Shown: one piece after another, positions 1-6,731 of the stretch | Layout: each line of letters starts with the position of its first letter | Numbering within the stretch: the first letter of the stretch is position 1 | Origin: VFMC01 sp040380855 | Lineage (GTDB): Bacteria > Actinomycetota > Acidimicrobiia > Acidimicrobiales > Ilumatobacteraceae | Direction: 5' to 3' | NCBI GenBank assembly: GCA_040380855.1 | Contig: JBEIIG010000098.1 | Coordinates: 1 to 10,759, forward strand | DNA: 10,759 bases | The notes under the pieces: model-generated | Told to the model about the DNA's origin: nothing | The model's input: the letters and a program-made list of their open reading frames with translations, nothing else | Databases searched by the model: none | Translations under genes and position numbers: made by a program

Positions 1-723
1 GAACTGGGCACCAACACCAGTTCGTTCGATCGGCTCGGCCTGGTGGCCGGCCCCACCACCAACCCCGGGGCGCTGGCCGATGCGATCGCCCGACTGCGGG
101 CCGACCATCGGGTGCGGGTGCTCTATCTCGATGCGTCGACAACCGAACTGGTGAAGAGCTACGGCAGCAGCCGCCGCAAGCACCCCCTCGACGACGGCCA
201 CAGCGGTATCGCCGACTCGATCGAACGCGAGCGCCAGTTGCTCGAGCCGGTGAAGGCGACGGCCGACCTGGTGGTCGACACCACCGAGTTGAACGTGCAC
301 CAGTTGAAGGCCATCGTCGTCGATGCCTTCGCCACCGAGACCGAGGCCGAGGCGATGAAGATCACCGTCACCTCGTTCGGGTTCCGGCACGGCATCCCGC
401 TCGATGTCGACCTGGTGATGGATGTGCGCTTCCTGCCCAACCCGCACTGGATCGAGCACCTCCGCCCGCATACGGGCCTCGACCCCGATGTACGCGACTA
501 CGTGCTGGGCCAGCCGGTCACCAAGGAGTTCCTCGACCGTTTCGAGTCGCTGCTCGAGCTGCTGCTGCCGTCGTACATGGCCGAGGGCAAGAGCTACCTG
601 TCGATCGCGATCGGCTGCACCGGTGGGCATCACCGTTCGGTGGCGCTCGCCGAGGAGATCGCCTCGTGGTTGCGGGCCATGGGGCACCGGCCGCGCGTGA
701 CGCATCGGGATATTCATCACTGA
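1..723 (+). CDS. rapZ: RapZ/YvcJ-family nucleotide-binding protein, 3' part (5' end outside window)
   Basis: The frame is open from the first base, so this is the C-terminal 240 residues of a protein of usually about 285; the N-terminal Walker A P-loop lies upstream of the window. The central part carries the family pattern LDAS...SSRRKHPL. The C-terminal domain has SFGFRHGIP, the RFLPNPHW motif (from residue 143 counting from base 1) and IGCTGGHHRSV (about 203-214). These are hallmark RapZ/YvcJ motifs. In E. coli RapZ binds glucosamine-6-phosphate and guides RNase E to the GlmZ small RNA. In actinobacteria the role is less clear; homologues bind and hydrolyse nucleotides. The GTG at 43 is an internal codon, not the start. 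The usual actinobacterial followers yvcK and whiA are absent; gap follows after 58 bp. Confidence 0.95.
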   Translation, partial: ELGTNTSSFDRLGLVAGPTTNPGALADAIARLRADHRVRVLYLDASTTELVKSYGSSRRKHPLDDGHSGIADSIERERQLLEPVKATADLVVDTTELNVHQLKAIVVDAFATETEAEAMKITVTSFGFRHGIPLDVDLVMDVRFLPNPHWIEHLRPHTGLDPDVRDYVLGQPVTKEFLDRFESLLELLLPSYMAEGKSYLSIAIGCTGGHHRSVALAEEIASWLRAMGHRPRVTHRDIHH

Positions 724-742
724 CAAAGCGGGCCAGTAGTGT
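713..742 (+). promoter_or_regulatory. Candidate gap operon promoter
   Basis: TAGTGT at 737-742 fits the actinobacterial TANNNT -10 pattern. A weak -35-like TTCATC at 713-718 lies 18 bp upstream, inside the last codons of rapZ. It would start transcription near 749, giving a short leader before gap. The -35 match is poor, so this is only a candidate; gap may also be read through from rapZ. Confidence 0.3.
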
Positions 743-781
743 CGCTGGCGCACATCATCACGTGAAAGGACCCCTCCCGCC

Positions 782-1801
782 ATGACGGTACGTGTGGGCA
801 TCAACGGCTTCGGTCGCATCGGCCGCAACTTCTTCCGCGCCGCCAAGCAGCGCGGCGTCGACCTCGACATCGTCGCCGTGAACGATCTCGGCTCGCTCGA
901 CACGATGGCGCATCTGTTGAAGTACGACTCGGTGCTCGGCGTGCTGCCGCAGACCATCAAGGCCACCAAGGGTGGTATCTCGGTGGATGGCGACGAGCTG
1001 AAGGTGCTGAGCTATCGCAACCCGGCCGAGTTGCCGTGGGGCGAGTTGGGTGTCGATGTGGTCATCGAATCCACCGGCATCTTCACCAAGCGCGACACCG
1101 CTGCTGCTCACCTCGACGCCGGTGCACCGCTGGTGATCGTGTCGGCGCCGTGCGACGGCGCCGACGCCACCTTCGTGTACGGCGTGAACCACAAGGACTT
1201 CGACCCGAAGACCCAGAAGGTCATCTCGAACGCCAGCTGCACCACCAACTGCTTCGTGCCGTTGGTGAAGGTGCTCGACGATGCGTTCGGTGTCGAGCAG
1301 GGCCTGATGCAGACCGTGCACGCCTACACCGGCGACCAGCAGTTGGTCGACGGTCCGCACAAAGACCTCCGTCGTGCCCGTGGAGCCGCCATCAACATCG
1401 TGCCCACCAGCACCGGTGCAGCCCGTGCCACCAGCCTCGTGCTGGCCTCGATGAAGGGCAAGCTCGACGGCACGTCGCTGCGTGTGCCGGTGCCCACGGG
1501 TTCGGTGGTCGATTTCACCGCCAACCTGAAGAAGGCGGCCTCGGTCGACGAGATCAACGCCGCGTTCAAGAAGGCCGCCTCGGGTTCGCTGAAGGGCATC
1601 CTGCGCTACTGCACCGACCCCATCGTGTCGAGCGACATCGTCACCGACCCGCACAGCAGCATCTTCGACGCCGGCCTCACGATGAGCATGGGCACGATGG
1701 TGAAGGTGCTCGCCTGGTACGACAACGAATGGGGCTACTCGAACCGCCTCGTCGACACCACCCTGTTCACCGGGGCCAAGGTCGCCAAGCGCAAGAAGTG
1801 A
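782..1801 (+). CDS. gap: Type I glyceraldehyde-3-phosphate dehydrogenase
   Basis: Catalyses oxidative phosphorylation of glyceraldehyde-3-phosphate to 1,3-bisphosphoglycerate with NAD+ in cytosolic glycolysis, reversibly. At 339 aa it has the usual length. The N-terminal Rossmann motif NGFGRIGRN (8-16) is followed by VNDL with Asp35, the acidic residue that favours NAD over NADP. The active-site motif SNASCTTNC places the nucleophilic Cys at 153, and the paired catalytic His is His180 in QTVHAYTGDQ. The phosphate-site motif NIVPTSTGAA and the C-terminal WYDNEWGYSNR are intact. The ATG start at 782 is supported by GAAAGGA at 764-770, 11 nt upstream. It is the first gene of gap-pgk-tpiA; pgk begins 10 bp after the stop. 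The protein ends in a basic Lys/Arg-rich tail. Confidence 0.98.
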   Translation: MTVRVGINGFGRIGRNFFRAAKQRGVDLDIVAVNDLGSLDTMAHLLKYDSVLGVLPQTIKATKGGISVDGDELKVLSYRNPAELPWGELGVDVVIESTGIFTKRDTAAAHLDAGAPLVIVSAPCDGADATFVYGVNHKDFDPKTQKVISNASCTTNCFVPLVKVLDDAFGVEQGLMQTVHAYTGDQQLVDGPHKDLRRARGAAINIVPTSTGAARATSLVLASMKGKLDGTSLRVPVPTGSVVDFTANLKKAASVDEINAAFKKAASGSLKGILRYCTDPIVSSDIVTDPHSSIFDAGLTMSMGTMVKVLAWYDNEWGYSNRLVDTTLFTGAKVAKRKK

Positions 1802-1811
1802 GGCGGTAGCC

Positions 1812-2933
1812 GTGGCCAACCGCATCCCCACCCTGGCCGACCTCGGCGACGTGGCCGGCAAGCGCGTGCTCGTGCGCACCGACTTCAACGTGCCGATGGA
1901 AGGCGGGCGTATCACCGACGACTTCCGCATCCGTGCGGCGCTGCCCACCATCAACTGGCTCACCGAACGCGGCGCCAGCGTGGTGTGCGCCTCGCACCTC
2001 GGCCGGCCGAAGGGTGCGCCCGATCCGAAGTACTCGATGGACGCAGTGCGCGCCCGGCTGGCCGAGTTGGCCCCGGGGGTGGACTTGCTCGAGAACCTGC
2101 GGTTCGACGCGGGCGAGGAGGGCAACGACCCGGCGTTCGTGGCCCGTCTCGTGGACGGCATCGACGCCTACGTCGACGATGCATTCGGTGCCGCACATCG
2201 CGCGCATGCCTCGATCGTCGGGCCACCGCAGTCGCTGCCGTCGGCCATGGGGCTGCTGCTCGAGAAGGAGGTCGAGGTGCTCCTCGGCCTGCGCGAGCAC
2301 CCGAAGCACCCGTTCGTCGCCGTGCTCGGTGGTTCGAAGATCTCCGACAAGCTCGGCGTGGTCGAGGCCTTGCTCGACGTCGTCGACGCGTTGGCCATCG
2401 GCGGGGCGATGTGCTTCACGTTCCTCGCCGCCAAGGGCTATCCCATCGGCGCGTCGCTGTGGGAGCCCGACCAGGTAGACACCTGCAAGCGGCTGCTCGA
2501 CAGCTCCGCTGCCCGGGGCAAGACCATCCATCTGCCCGACGACATCGTCGGCCTCGACGCCAACGGCAACTTCGCCACCTACGGCGTGCGCCTGCCCGAA
2601 GGCGCCAAGGGCTTCGATATCGGCCCCGGCACCGCAGCCGCGTTCACCGACATCATCATGGATGCCCGCACCGTGTTCTGGAACGGCCCGATGGGCATGT
2701 TCGAAGACGACCGCTTCGCCGCCGGCACCCGCACCGTCGCCCAGGCGATGGCCGACACGAAGGCGTTCACCGTGGTGGGCGGTGGCGACTCTGCCGCTGC
2801 GCTGGCACAGTTCGGCCTCGACGACGAGGTCGACCATGTGTCCACCGGTGGTGGCGCCTCGCTCGAACTGCTCGAACTGGGCGATCTGCCCGGTCTCGCC
2901 GCCCTGCGAAAGGCACCCAACGCACATGGCTGA
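1812..2933 (+). CDS. pgk: Phosphoglycerate kinase, short N-domain form
   Basis: Transfers phosphate from 1,3-bisphosphoglycerate to ADP, giving ATP and 3-phosphoglycerate. Substrate-binding residues are present: RTDFNVP (22-28), SHLGRPKG with His62, ENLRF with Arg97, and AHRAHAS. The nucleotide half has GGSKISDK with Lys176, FWNGPMGMFE and GGGDSAAA, and the C-terminus has STGGGASLE. The protein is 373 aa, against about 390-400 for most bacterial enzymes. The loss is local: between SMDAVRARLAEL and LLENLRF the usual segment of roughly 20-27 residues is absent, replaced by a few residues (APGVD). All catalytic motifs remain in frame, so it should be active. The start is GTG, 10 bp after gap, with GAGG at 1800-1803. 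Its last 8 bases overlap tpiA. Confidence 0.97.
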   Translation: MANRIPTLADLGDVAGKRVLVRTDFNVPMEGGRITDDFRIRAALPTINWLTERGASVVCASHLGRPKGAPDPKYSMDAVRARLAELAPGVDLLENLRFDAGEEGNDPAFVARLVDGIDAYVDDAFGAAHRAHASIVGPPQSLPSAMGLLLEKEVEVLLGLREHPKHPFVAVLGGSKISDKLGVVEALLDVVDALAIGGAMCFTFLAAKGYPIGASLWEPDQVDTCKRLLDSSAARGKTIHLPDDIVGLDANGNFATYGVRLPEGAKGFDIGPGTAAAFTDIIMDARTVFWNGPMGMFEDDRFAAGTRTVAQAMADTKAFTVVGGGDSAAALAQFGLDDEVDHVSTGGGASLELLELGDLPGLAALRKAPNAHG

Positions 2934-3702
2934 TCCCCGCCGCCCACTCATCTCGGGCAACTGGAAGATGAACCTCAACCATTTCGAGGCCATCCAGACC
3001 GTGCAGAAACTGGCCTACCTGGTGTCCAAGGACGATGTGGCCAAGGTGGACGTGAGCATCCACCCCCCGTTCACCGACCTGCGCAGCGTGCAGACGGTCA
3101 TCGACGCCGACAAGTTGCCGTTCGCGCTCGGCGCGCAGCACTGCCACTGGGACGACAAGGGCGCGTTCACGGGCGAGATCTCGCCGGTGTTCCTGGCCAA
3201 GTTGGGCGTGCAGTACGTGATCTGCGGCCACAGCGAGCGGCGCGAGTTGTTCGGCGAGACCGACGAGATGGTGGCGGCGAAGGCCGCGGCCATCTCGAAG
3301 CACGGGATGACCCCGATCGTCTGCGTCGGCGAGACGCTGGCCGAGCGTGAGGCGGGCGCCACCGAGACCAAGGTGCTGGGCCAGGTGCGCGCCGCGCTGG
3401 CGGGCCGCAGCGCCGAGCAGGTGGGTTCGCTCGTCATCGCCTACGAACCGATCTGGGCCATCGGCACCGGCCGCAACGCCACGGCCGACGATGCGCAGCA
3501 GGTGTGCGCCGCCATCCGCGGGGTGGTGGCCGAGGTGTTCGGTGCGGCTGCCGCCCAGCGGGTGCGTATCCAGTACGGCGGTTCGGTGAAGGCAGGAACG
3601 ATCGCCGAACTCATGGCCGGGCCCGATGTCGACGGTGCCCTCGTCGGCGGCGCCAGTCTCGACCCCGACGAGTTCGCGCGCATCGTGCGTCTCGGGATCT
3701 GA
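2926..3702 (+). CDS. tpiA: Triosephosphate isomerase
   Basis: Interconverts dihydroxyacetone phosphate and glyceraldehyde-3-phosphate, feeding Gap upstream in this operon. A TIM-barrel protein of 258 aa, normal length. Catalytic residues are visible: Lys14 in SGNWKMNL, His102 in CGHSERRELFGE and Glu174 in AYEPIWAIGTG. The phosphate-binding YGGSVKAGTIAEL and GALVGGASL close the barrel. The ATG at 2926 overlaps the pgk stop by 8 nt (ATGGCTGA), which indicates translational coupling. A weak AAAGG at 2909-2913 lies 12 nt upstream. The reading frame is open well upstream inside pgk, but homology begins only at this ATG. It is the last glycolytic gene; secG, its common actinobacterial neighbour, lies about 6 kb further on behind the transporter genes. 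Confidence 0.98.
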   Translation: MADPRRPLISGNWKMNLNHFEAIQTVQKLAYLVSKDDVAKVDVSIHPPFTDLRSVQTVIDADKLPFALGAQHCHWDDKGAFTGEISPVFLAKLGVQYVICGHSERRELFGETDEMVAAKAAAISKHGMTPIVCVGETLAEREAGATETKVLGQVRAALAGRSAEQVGSLVIAYEPIWAIGTGRNATADDAQQVCAAIRGVVAEVFGAAAAQRVRIQYGGSVKAGTIAELMAGPDVDGALVGGASLDPDEFARIVRLGI

Positions 3703-3740
3703 CGACTGAGGGAACGAACGCTCCGAGATCCACGGCCGGT

Positions 3741-3759
3741 GGAACGGGAATGCTGTTCC
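3741..3759 (+). repeat. Inverted repeat, possible operator
   Basis: GGAAC (3741-3745) and GTTCC (3755-3759) are perfect arms around 9 nt. CCGG also flanks the left arm and an imperfect match flanks the right. The right arm overlaps the -35 position of the candidate promoter, the expected place for a repressor site. The arms are short and chance is not excluded. Confidence 0.3.
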
Positions 3760-3782
3760 GGTGCTGTCGTACCTGGTAGCGT
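3754..3782 (+). promoter_or_regulatory. Candidate promoter of the peptide transporter operon
   Basis: TAGCGT at 3777-3782 fits TANNNT and is preceded by TGG at 3774-3776, an extended -10 arrangement. The -35 position 17 bp upstream (TGTTCC, 3754-3759) is weak, as extended -10 promoters allow. Transcription would begin near 3789, giving a leader of about 115 nt. Confidence 0.35.
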
Positions 3783-3824
3783 TCCGACGCTCGCGCTGAT
3801 CGGGGAGGACGGCGCGAGGTAGGA

Positions 3825-3864
3825 GAGCAGCCGAGCCCCCCGGTCCGCCGGAGACGAACTGCTC
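3825..3864 (+). promoter_or_regulatory. Possible leader hairpin upstream of the binding-protein gene
   Basis: GAGCAG (3825-3830) can pair with CTGCTC (3859-3864). Inside it, CCGG (3840-3843) can pair with CCGG (3848-3851) over a 4-nt loop. The structure would lie in the untranslated leader, 27 nt before the ribosome binding site. It matches no riboswitch class I know. Confidence 0.25.
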
Positions 3865-3890
3865 ACACACCCTCCCTCCGAACCACCATC

Positions 3891-3896
3891 AGGAGG
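3891..3896 (+). promoter_or_regulatory. Strong ribosome binding site for the binding-protein gene
   Basis: AGGAGG lies 8 nt before the GTG at 3905. It is a near-perfect anti-16S match, suits a highly made binding protein and fixes the start codon. Confidence 0.85.
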
Positions 3897-3904
3897 ACCA
3901 CTAC

Positions 3905-5662
3905 GTGAGCACCACCAAGCGCAGCACGAAGTTTGCTGCACTTGCTGTGGGTCTTGCGATGGTCGTGGCCGCATGCGGCGACGACAGCGAATACACCACG
4001 GCGACGACGGCAGCGGCCGTCGAGACCACTGCAGCGGCTGCGGAGACCACCGCCGCTCCGGCACCCGACACCACCGCTGCACCCGAGACGACCGGAGCGC
4101 CGGCCGCCGAGGCCGCCATGCGGATCACCGTCGACATCAACCCCGATGCAGTCTGGGAAGATGGTTCGCCGGTCACCGTTGCCGACTTCGAGTGCACGCT
4201 CAACGCGGCCATCAACACGCCTGGCTCGATCAGCACCACCGGCTACGACAAGATCATCGGTATCAGCGCCGGCGAGAGCGACCAGCAGGTCGTCATCGAG
4301 TTCAGCGAGGTGTACGCCCCGTACAAGGGCCTCTTCGGTAGCCTCATCAAGGCCGCCTCGGTCGAGGACTGCAATGACATCTCCACCGATTTCGCCGACT
4401 TCAACGGCACGTCGAACACCGAGTGGTTGATGGATTCGTGGAGCCCGAGCCAGCTCGTCTACGTGCCCAACCCGAACTACTGGGGCGAGGCCCCGAAGGT
4501 GGAGCGCATCGTGATGGTGCCGTTCGCCGACGGTGACACGCAGAACGCTGCACTGCTGGCCGGTGAGGTCGACTTCATCTACCCGCAGTTCTACGCCGGT
4601 ATCTCCGATGCGTTGGCCGACCCGAACGTCACCAGCAAGGTGGAGTTCGGTGGCGACTACGAGGGCTTCTACTTCCAGAGTGACCCGAGCCGTGGCGGCC
4701 CCTTCTCCGACCCGATCTTCCGTGAGGCGTTCGTGAAGTCGATCGACCGCGATGCCGTGTTCGAGCAGATCTACATCCCGTTGTCGGAAGGCAAGGGCAA
4801 GCTGCTCAACTGCGGCCCGATCGTTCCCGGCCCGTACTGCAACGACGCCTGGGCCGAAGGCCAGTTCGATCCCGAGGGTGCGGCTGCGCTCCTCGAGGAG
4901 AACGGCTGGGCCAAGAACGCCGATGGCTTCTGGGCCAAGGACGGCGGCGAGGCGCCGACGGTCCGCTGGATCATCAACACCGGCAACGTGCGCCGCGAGA
5001 ACACCCAGGCCTTCCTGATCCCGCTGATGCAGGCTGCCGGCTTCAACGTCGTCGCCGACAACTGCGACGCCGCCTGCTACTTCCAGCAGCGCCTCCCATC
5101 GCTCGACTACGACATGGCGATGTACATCAGCACCGCCCCGCCGGACCCGAGCTACCTGGTGCCCGGCTTCACCTGCGCACAGATTCCCACCGAAGCGAAC
5201 CAGCAGCAGGGCCAGAACTCGACCGGTTGGTGCAACGAGGAGGCTTCGGCCAAGCTCGAGGAGAGCGACGTGACGGTTGATGAGGCGGCTCGCGCCGCGC
5301 TCATCAAGGACGCCCTCACCCTCATGGCCGCCGATCGCGTCATGCTGCCGCTGTTCCAGTTCCCGAAGGCCGGTTTCTGGCGCACCGACAAGCTCGCCGG
5401 CGCCGTCGACGGTCAGTTGAACAACTACAACGCCTTCAACAACTTCTCCGAGTGGGAAGATGCCGATGGCGACGGCCAGATCATCATCGGTGCCGAGCAG
5501 TGGCCCGAGTGCCTCAACCCGGTCACCGAGTGCGCGAACTCGTCGTGGATGGTGTGGACCACTGCCTTCCCGATTTCGCAGGGTGTCTGGGAGACCACCA
5601 ACGAAGGCACCTACCAGATCACCAACCTGGTGGCTGGTGAGCCCGTCGTCGAAGTGCTCTGA
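3905..5662 (+). CDS. oppA: Lipoprotein substrate-binding protein, SBP family 5 (peptide/OppA type), apparently circularly permuted
   Basis: Extracytoplasmic receptor of the ABC importer encoded downstream. It has 585 aa and a GTG start fixed by AGGAGG. Residues 1-23 form a lipoprotein signal with lipobox VAAC and lipidated Cys24. Residues 29-70 are a Thr/Ala/Pro tether with repeated (E/D)TT units. The fold starts abruptly at Met72 with ITVDINPDAVWEDGSPVT, which normally follows about 60-80 residues of domain I. Family features then run in normal order: YVPNPNYWGEAP, FREAFVKSIDR and a typical end near FNNFSEWED (511-519). After it, residues 520-585 add GQIIIGAEQWPECLNP (524-539) to GEPVVEVL, which looks like the missing N-terminal segment. 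The frame is continuous through both junctions. The mature protein has ten further cysteines. The ligand, peptide or otherwise, is not evident, so the symbol is family-level. Confidence 0.93.
   Translation: MSTTKRSTKFAALAVGLAMVVAACGDDSEYTTATTAAAVETTAAAAETTAAPAPDTTAAPETTGAPAAEAAMRITVDINPDAVWEDGSPVTVADFECTLNAAINTPGSISTTGYDKIIGISAGESDQQVVIEFSEVYAPYKGLFGSLIKAASVEDCNDISTDFADFNGTSNTEWLMDSWSPSQLVYVPNPNYWGEAPKVERIVMVPFADGDTQNAALLAGEVDFIYPQFYAGISDALADPNVTSKVEFGGDYEGFYFQSDPSRGGPFSDPIFREAFVKSIDRDAVFEQIYIPLSEGKGKLLNCGPIVPGPYCNDAWAEGQFDPEGAAALLEENGWAKNADGFWAKDGGEAPTVRWIINTGNVRRENTQAFLIPLMQAAGFNVVADNCDAACYFQQRLPSLDYDMAMYISTAPPDPSYLVPGFTCAQIPTEANQQQGQNSTGWCNEEASAKLEESDVTVDEAARAALIKDALTLMAADRVMLPLFQFPKAGFWRTDKLAGAVDGQLNNYNAFNNFSEWEDADGDGQIIIGAEQWPECLNPVTECANSSWMVWTTAFPISQGVWETTNEGTYQITNLVAGEPVVEVL
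3989..4114 (+). repeat. Imperfect repeats encoding the Thr/Ala/Pro tether
   Basis: This low-complexity stretch encodes residues 29-70. (E/D)TT units start at residues 40, 47, 55 and 61, each followed by Ala/Pro. Such tethers behind a lipobox are common in actinobacterial lipoproteins and hold the binding domain away from the membrane. Confidence 0.7.
5462..5659 (+). other. Relocated N-terminal (domain I) segment at the C-terminus of the binding protein
   Basis: Codons 520-585. After a four-residue joint (ADGD) comes strand-like GQIIIGAEQ, then WPECLNPVTEC and a Trp/Thr-rich stretch, ending GTYQITNLVAGEPVVEVL. In canonical family-5 binding proteins this pattern (hydrophobic strand, acidic residue, Pro, Leu-Asn/Asp-Pro, then a 'PxLaxxxP' strand) sits directly after the signal peptide. 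It leads straight into the 'INPDAVWxDGTP' strand that here begins at residue 78. The segment occurs only once in this protein. The homology is by recall of family patterns, not by alignment. Confidence 0.8.
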
Positions 5663-5691
5663 CGCACTGACGAGAAGTAATCAGTAGTTCC

Positions 5692-5728
5692 GTGAGCGGG
5701 GCCGACCGCAAGGTCGGCCCCGCATCAC
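5692..5728 (+). terminator. Intercistronic hairpin between the binding-protein and permease genes
   Basis: A perfect 12-bp GC-rich stem (5696-5707 with 5712-5723) closes a GCAA tetraloop of GNRA type. GTGA (5692-5695) can pair with TCAC (5725-5728) across one bulged A. No T-tract follows. It begins 30 nt after the binding-protein stop and ends 20 nt before the next gene. It may act as a partial terminator or as a 3' stabiliser that keeps binding-protein mRNA above permease mRNA, as in the malE-malF type of arrangement. Confidence 0.8.
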
Positions 5729-5747
5729 ATCTCGTTGGGGGTCGAGT

Positions 5748-6731
5748 GTGCTTCGTTACATCCTGAGGCGGCTGTTGTGGGCCGTGCCGATTGTGCTGAT
5801 CGCGACGTTCGTGGTGTACGTGGCGTTGCGTGTCGGTACCGACCCGGTGGCCAGCTACAAGCGTGTCAATCAGCGCGCGTCGGCGAAGAAGATCCAGCAG
5901 TACATCGAGGCCAACGGCCTGTATGACGGCTTCGGTGGTTACATCAAGGGCTACTTCCAGTGGCTCGGGGGCTTCCTCACCGGCGACTGGCCGCGCAGCA
6001 TCAAGGGCAGCCGTGAGGTGTGGCCGGCGGTCAAGGAAGCCATGATGAACACGCTGCGCCTGGGCATCACGTCGTCGGTGATCGGTATCACCATCGGGCT
6101 CACGCTCGGTGTGTTCGTGGCGCTCAAACCCGGCTCGCTGCGCGACTCGGCCACCAACACCCTCACGTTCGTGGCGATCTCGACGCCACCTTTCGTGTCG
6201 GCGCTGTTCCTCCAGTTGTTCTTCGCGGTGTACTGGACGCGATGGTTCGAATCACCGCTGCTACCCACGTCGGGCGTGTACCCGCCGGGCCAGCAAGGTT
6301 TCGACGTCGGCCTGATGGTGAAGCACATGATCCTGCCGGTCACCGTGGTGGTCATCCAGATCGTCGCCGTGTACACCCGCTACATGCGAGCCTCACTGCT
6401 CGACGTGTTGAACAGCGAATACATGCGCACTGCCCGCGCGAAGGGCATCAGCGAGCGGCGGGTGCTGGTGAGGCATGCACTGCGCAACGCGCTCATCCCC
6501 ATTGTCACCTTGGTGGCGATCGACTTCGGAGCGATCCTCGGGGGGTTGATCATCACCGAAGGAGTGTTCTCGTACCCAGGACTGGGCATGTACTTCCTCA
6601 AGGCCTTCGAAAACGGCGACTTCCCGCTGATGATGCCGTGGGTGTTCTTCTTCACCATCCTCGTGATCCTGTTCAATCTCATCGCCGACGTGTCGTACGC
6701 CGTGCTCGACCCGAGGATCCGCCTTGACTGA
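5748..6731 (+). CDS. oppB: ABC transporter permease, OppB/DppB type
   Basis: First membrane subunit of the importer, 327 aa, usual length. The N-terminus MLRYILRRLLWAVP is typical of OppB, with the first membrane helix at about 8-27. A long extracytoplasmic stretch with the GDWPRSIKG region follows, then about five more helices; the last is near MMPWVFFFTILVIL. The cytoplasmic coupling (EAA) loop begins at Glu224 (EYMRTARAKGISERR) and continues to HALRNALIP; it contacts the ATPases. The protein ends with the family signature DPRIRLD. The GTG start at 5748 is preceded by GGGGGT at about 5737-5742. Its last 8 bases overlap the next gene. Opp and Dpp subtypes cannot be separated from sequence alone. 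Confidence 0.96.
   Translation: MLRYILRRLLWAVPIVLIATFVVYVALRVGTDPVASYKRVNQRASAKKIQQYIEANGLYDGFGGYIKGYFQWLGGFLTGDWPRSIKGSREVWPAVKEAMMNTLRLGITSSVIGITIGLTLGVFVALKPGSLRDSATNTLTFVAISTPPFVSALFLQLFFAVYWTRWFESPLLPTSGVYPPGQQGFDVGLMVKHMILPVTVVVIQIVAVYTRYMRASLLDVLNSEYMRTARAKGISERRVLVRHALRNALIPIVTLVAIDFGAILGGLIITEGVFSYPGLGMYFLKAFENGDFPLMMPWVFFFTILVILFNLIADVSYAVLDPRIRLD

Larger units (their letters stand above)
3703..3904 (+). other. Gene-free intergenic region between tpiA and the transporter operon
   Basis: This 202-bp stretch has no credible coding frame. It holds a candidate promoter, an inverted repeat, a potential leader hairpin and a strong ribosome binding site, listed separately. I see no clear intrinsic terminator for the gap-pgk-tpiA transcript and no recognisable riboswitch. 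Confidence 0.7.

Noticed and set aside
758..2161. Long open frame on the minus strand opposite gap and pgk (467 codons)
   Set aside because: It is antisense to clear, well-conserved genes. Its product is a low-complexity His/Arg/Val-rich chain with no recognisable motif, the usual shadow of high-GC codon bias.
3741..3768. ECF sigma factor promoter beginning at GGAAC
   Set aside because: GGAAC resembles an ECF -35, but no CGTC/CGTT-type -10 lies at the usual 16-18 bp spacing.
3905..5662. Assembly error or frameshift as the cause of the odd domain order in the binding protein
   Set aside because: A single uninterrupted frame crosses both junctions, the stop lies just after the relocated strand, and codon use is uniform. 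Read-level checking would still be worthwhile.
5462..5662. Start of a second, separate binding-protein gene overlapping the first
   Set aside because: There is no signal peptide, lipobox or start codon at the junction, and the segment stops after about 64 residues, before any further domain.
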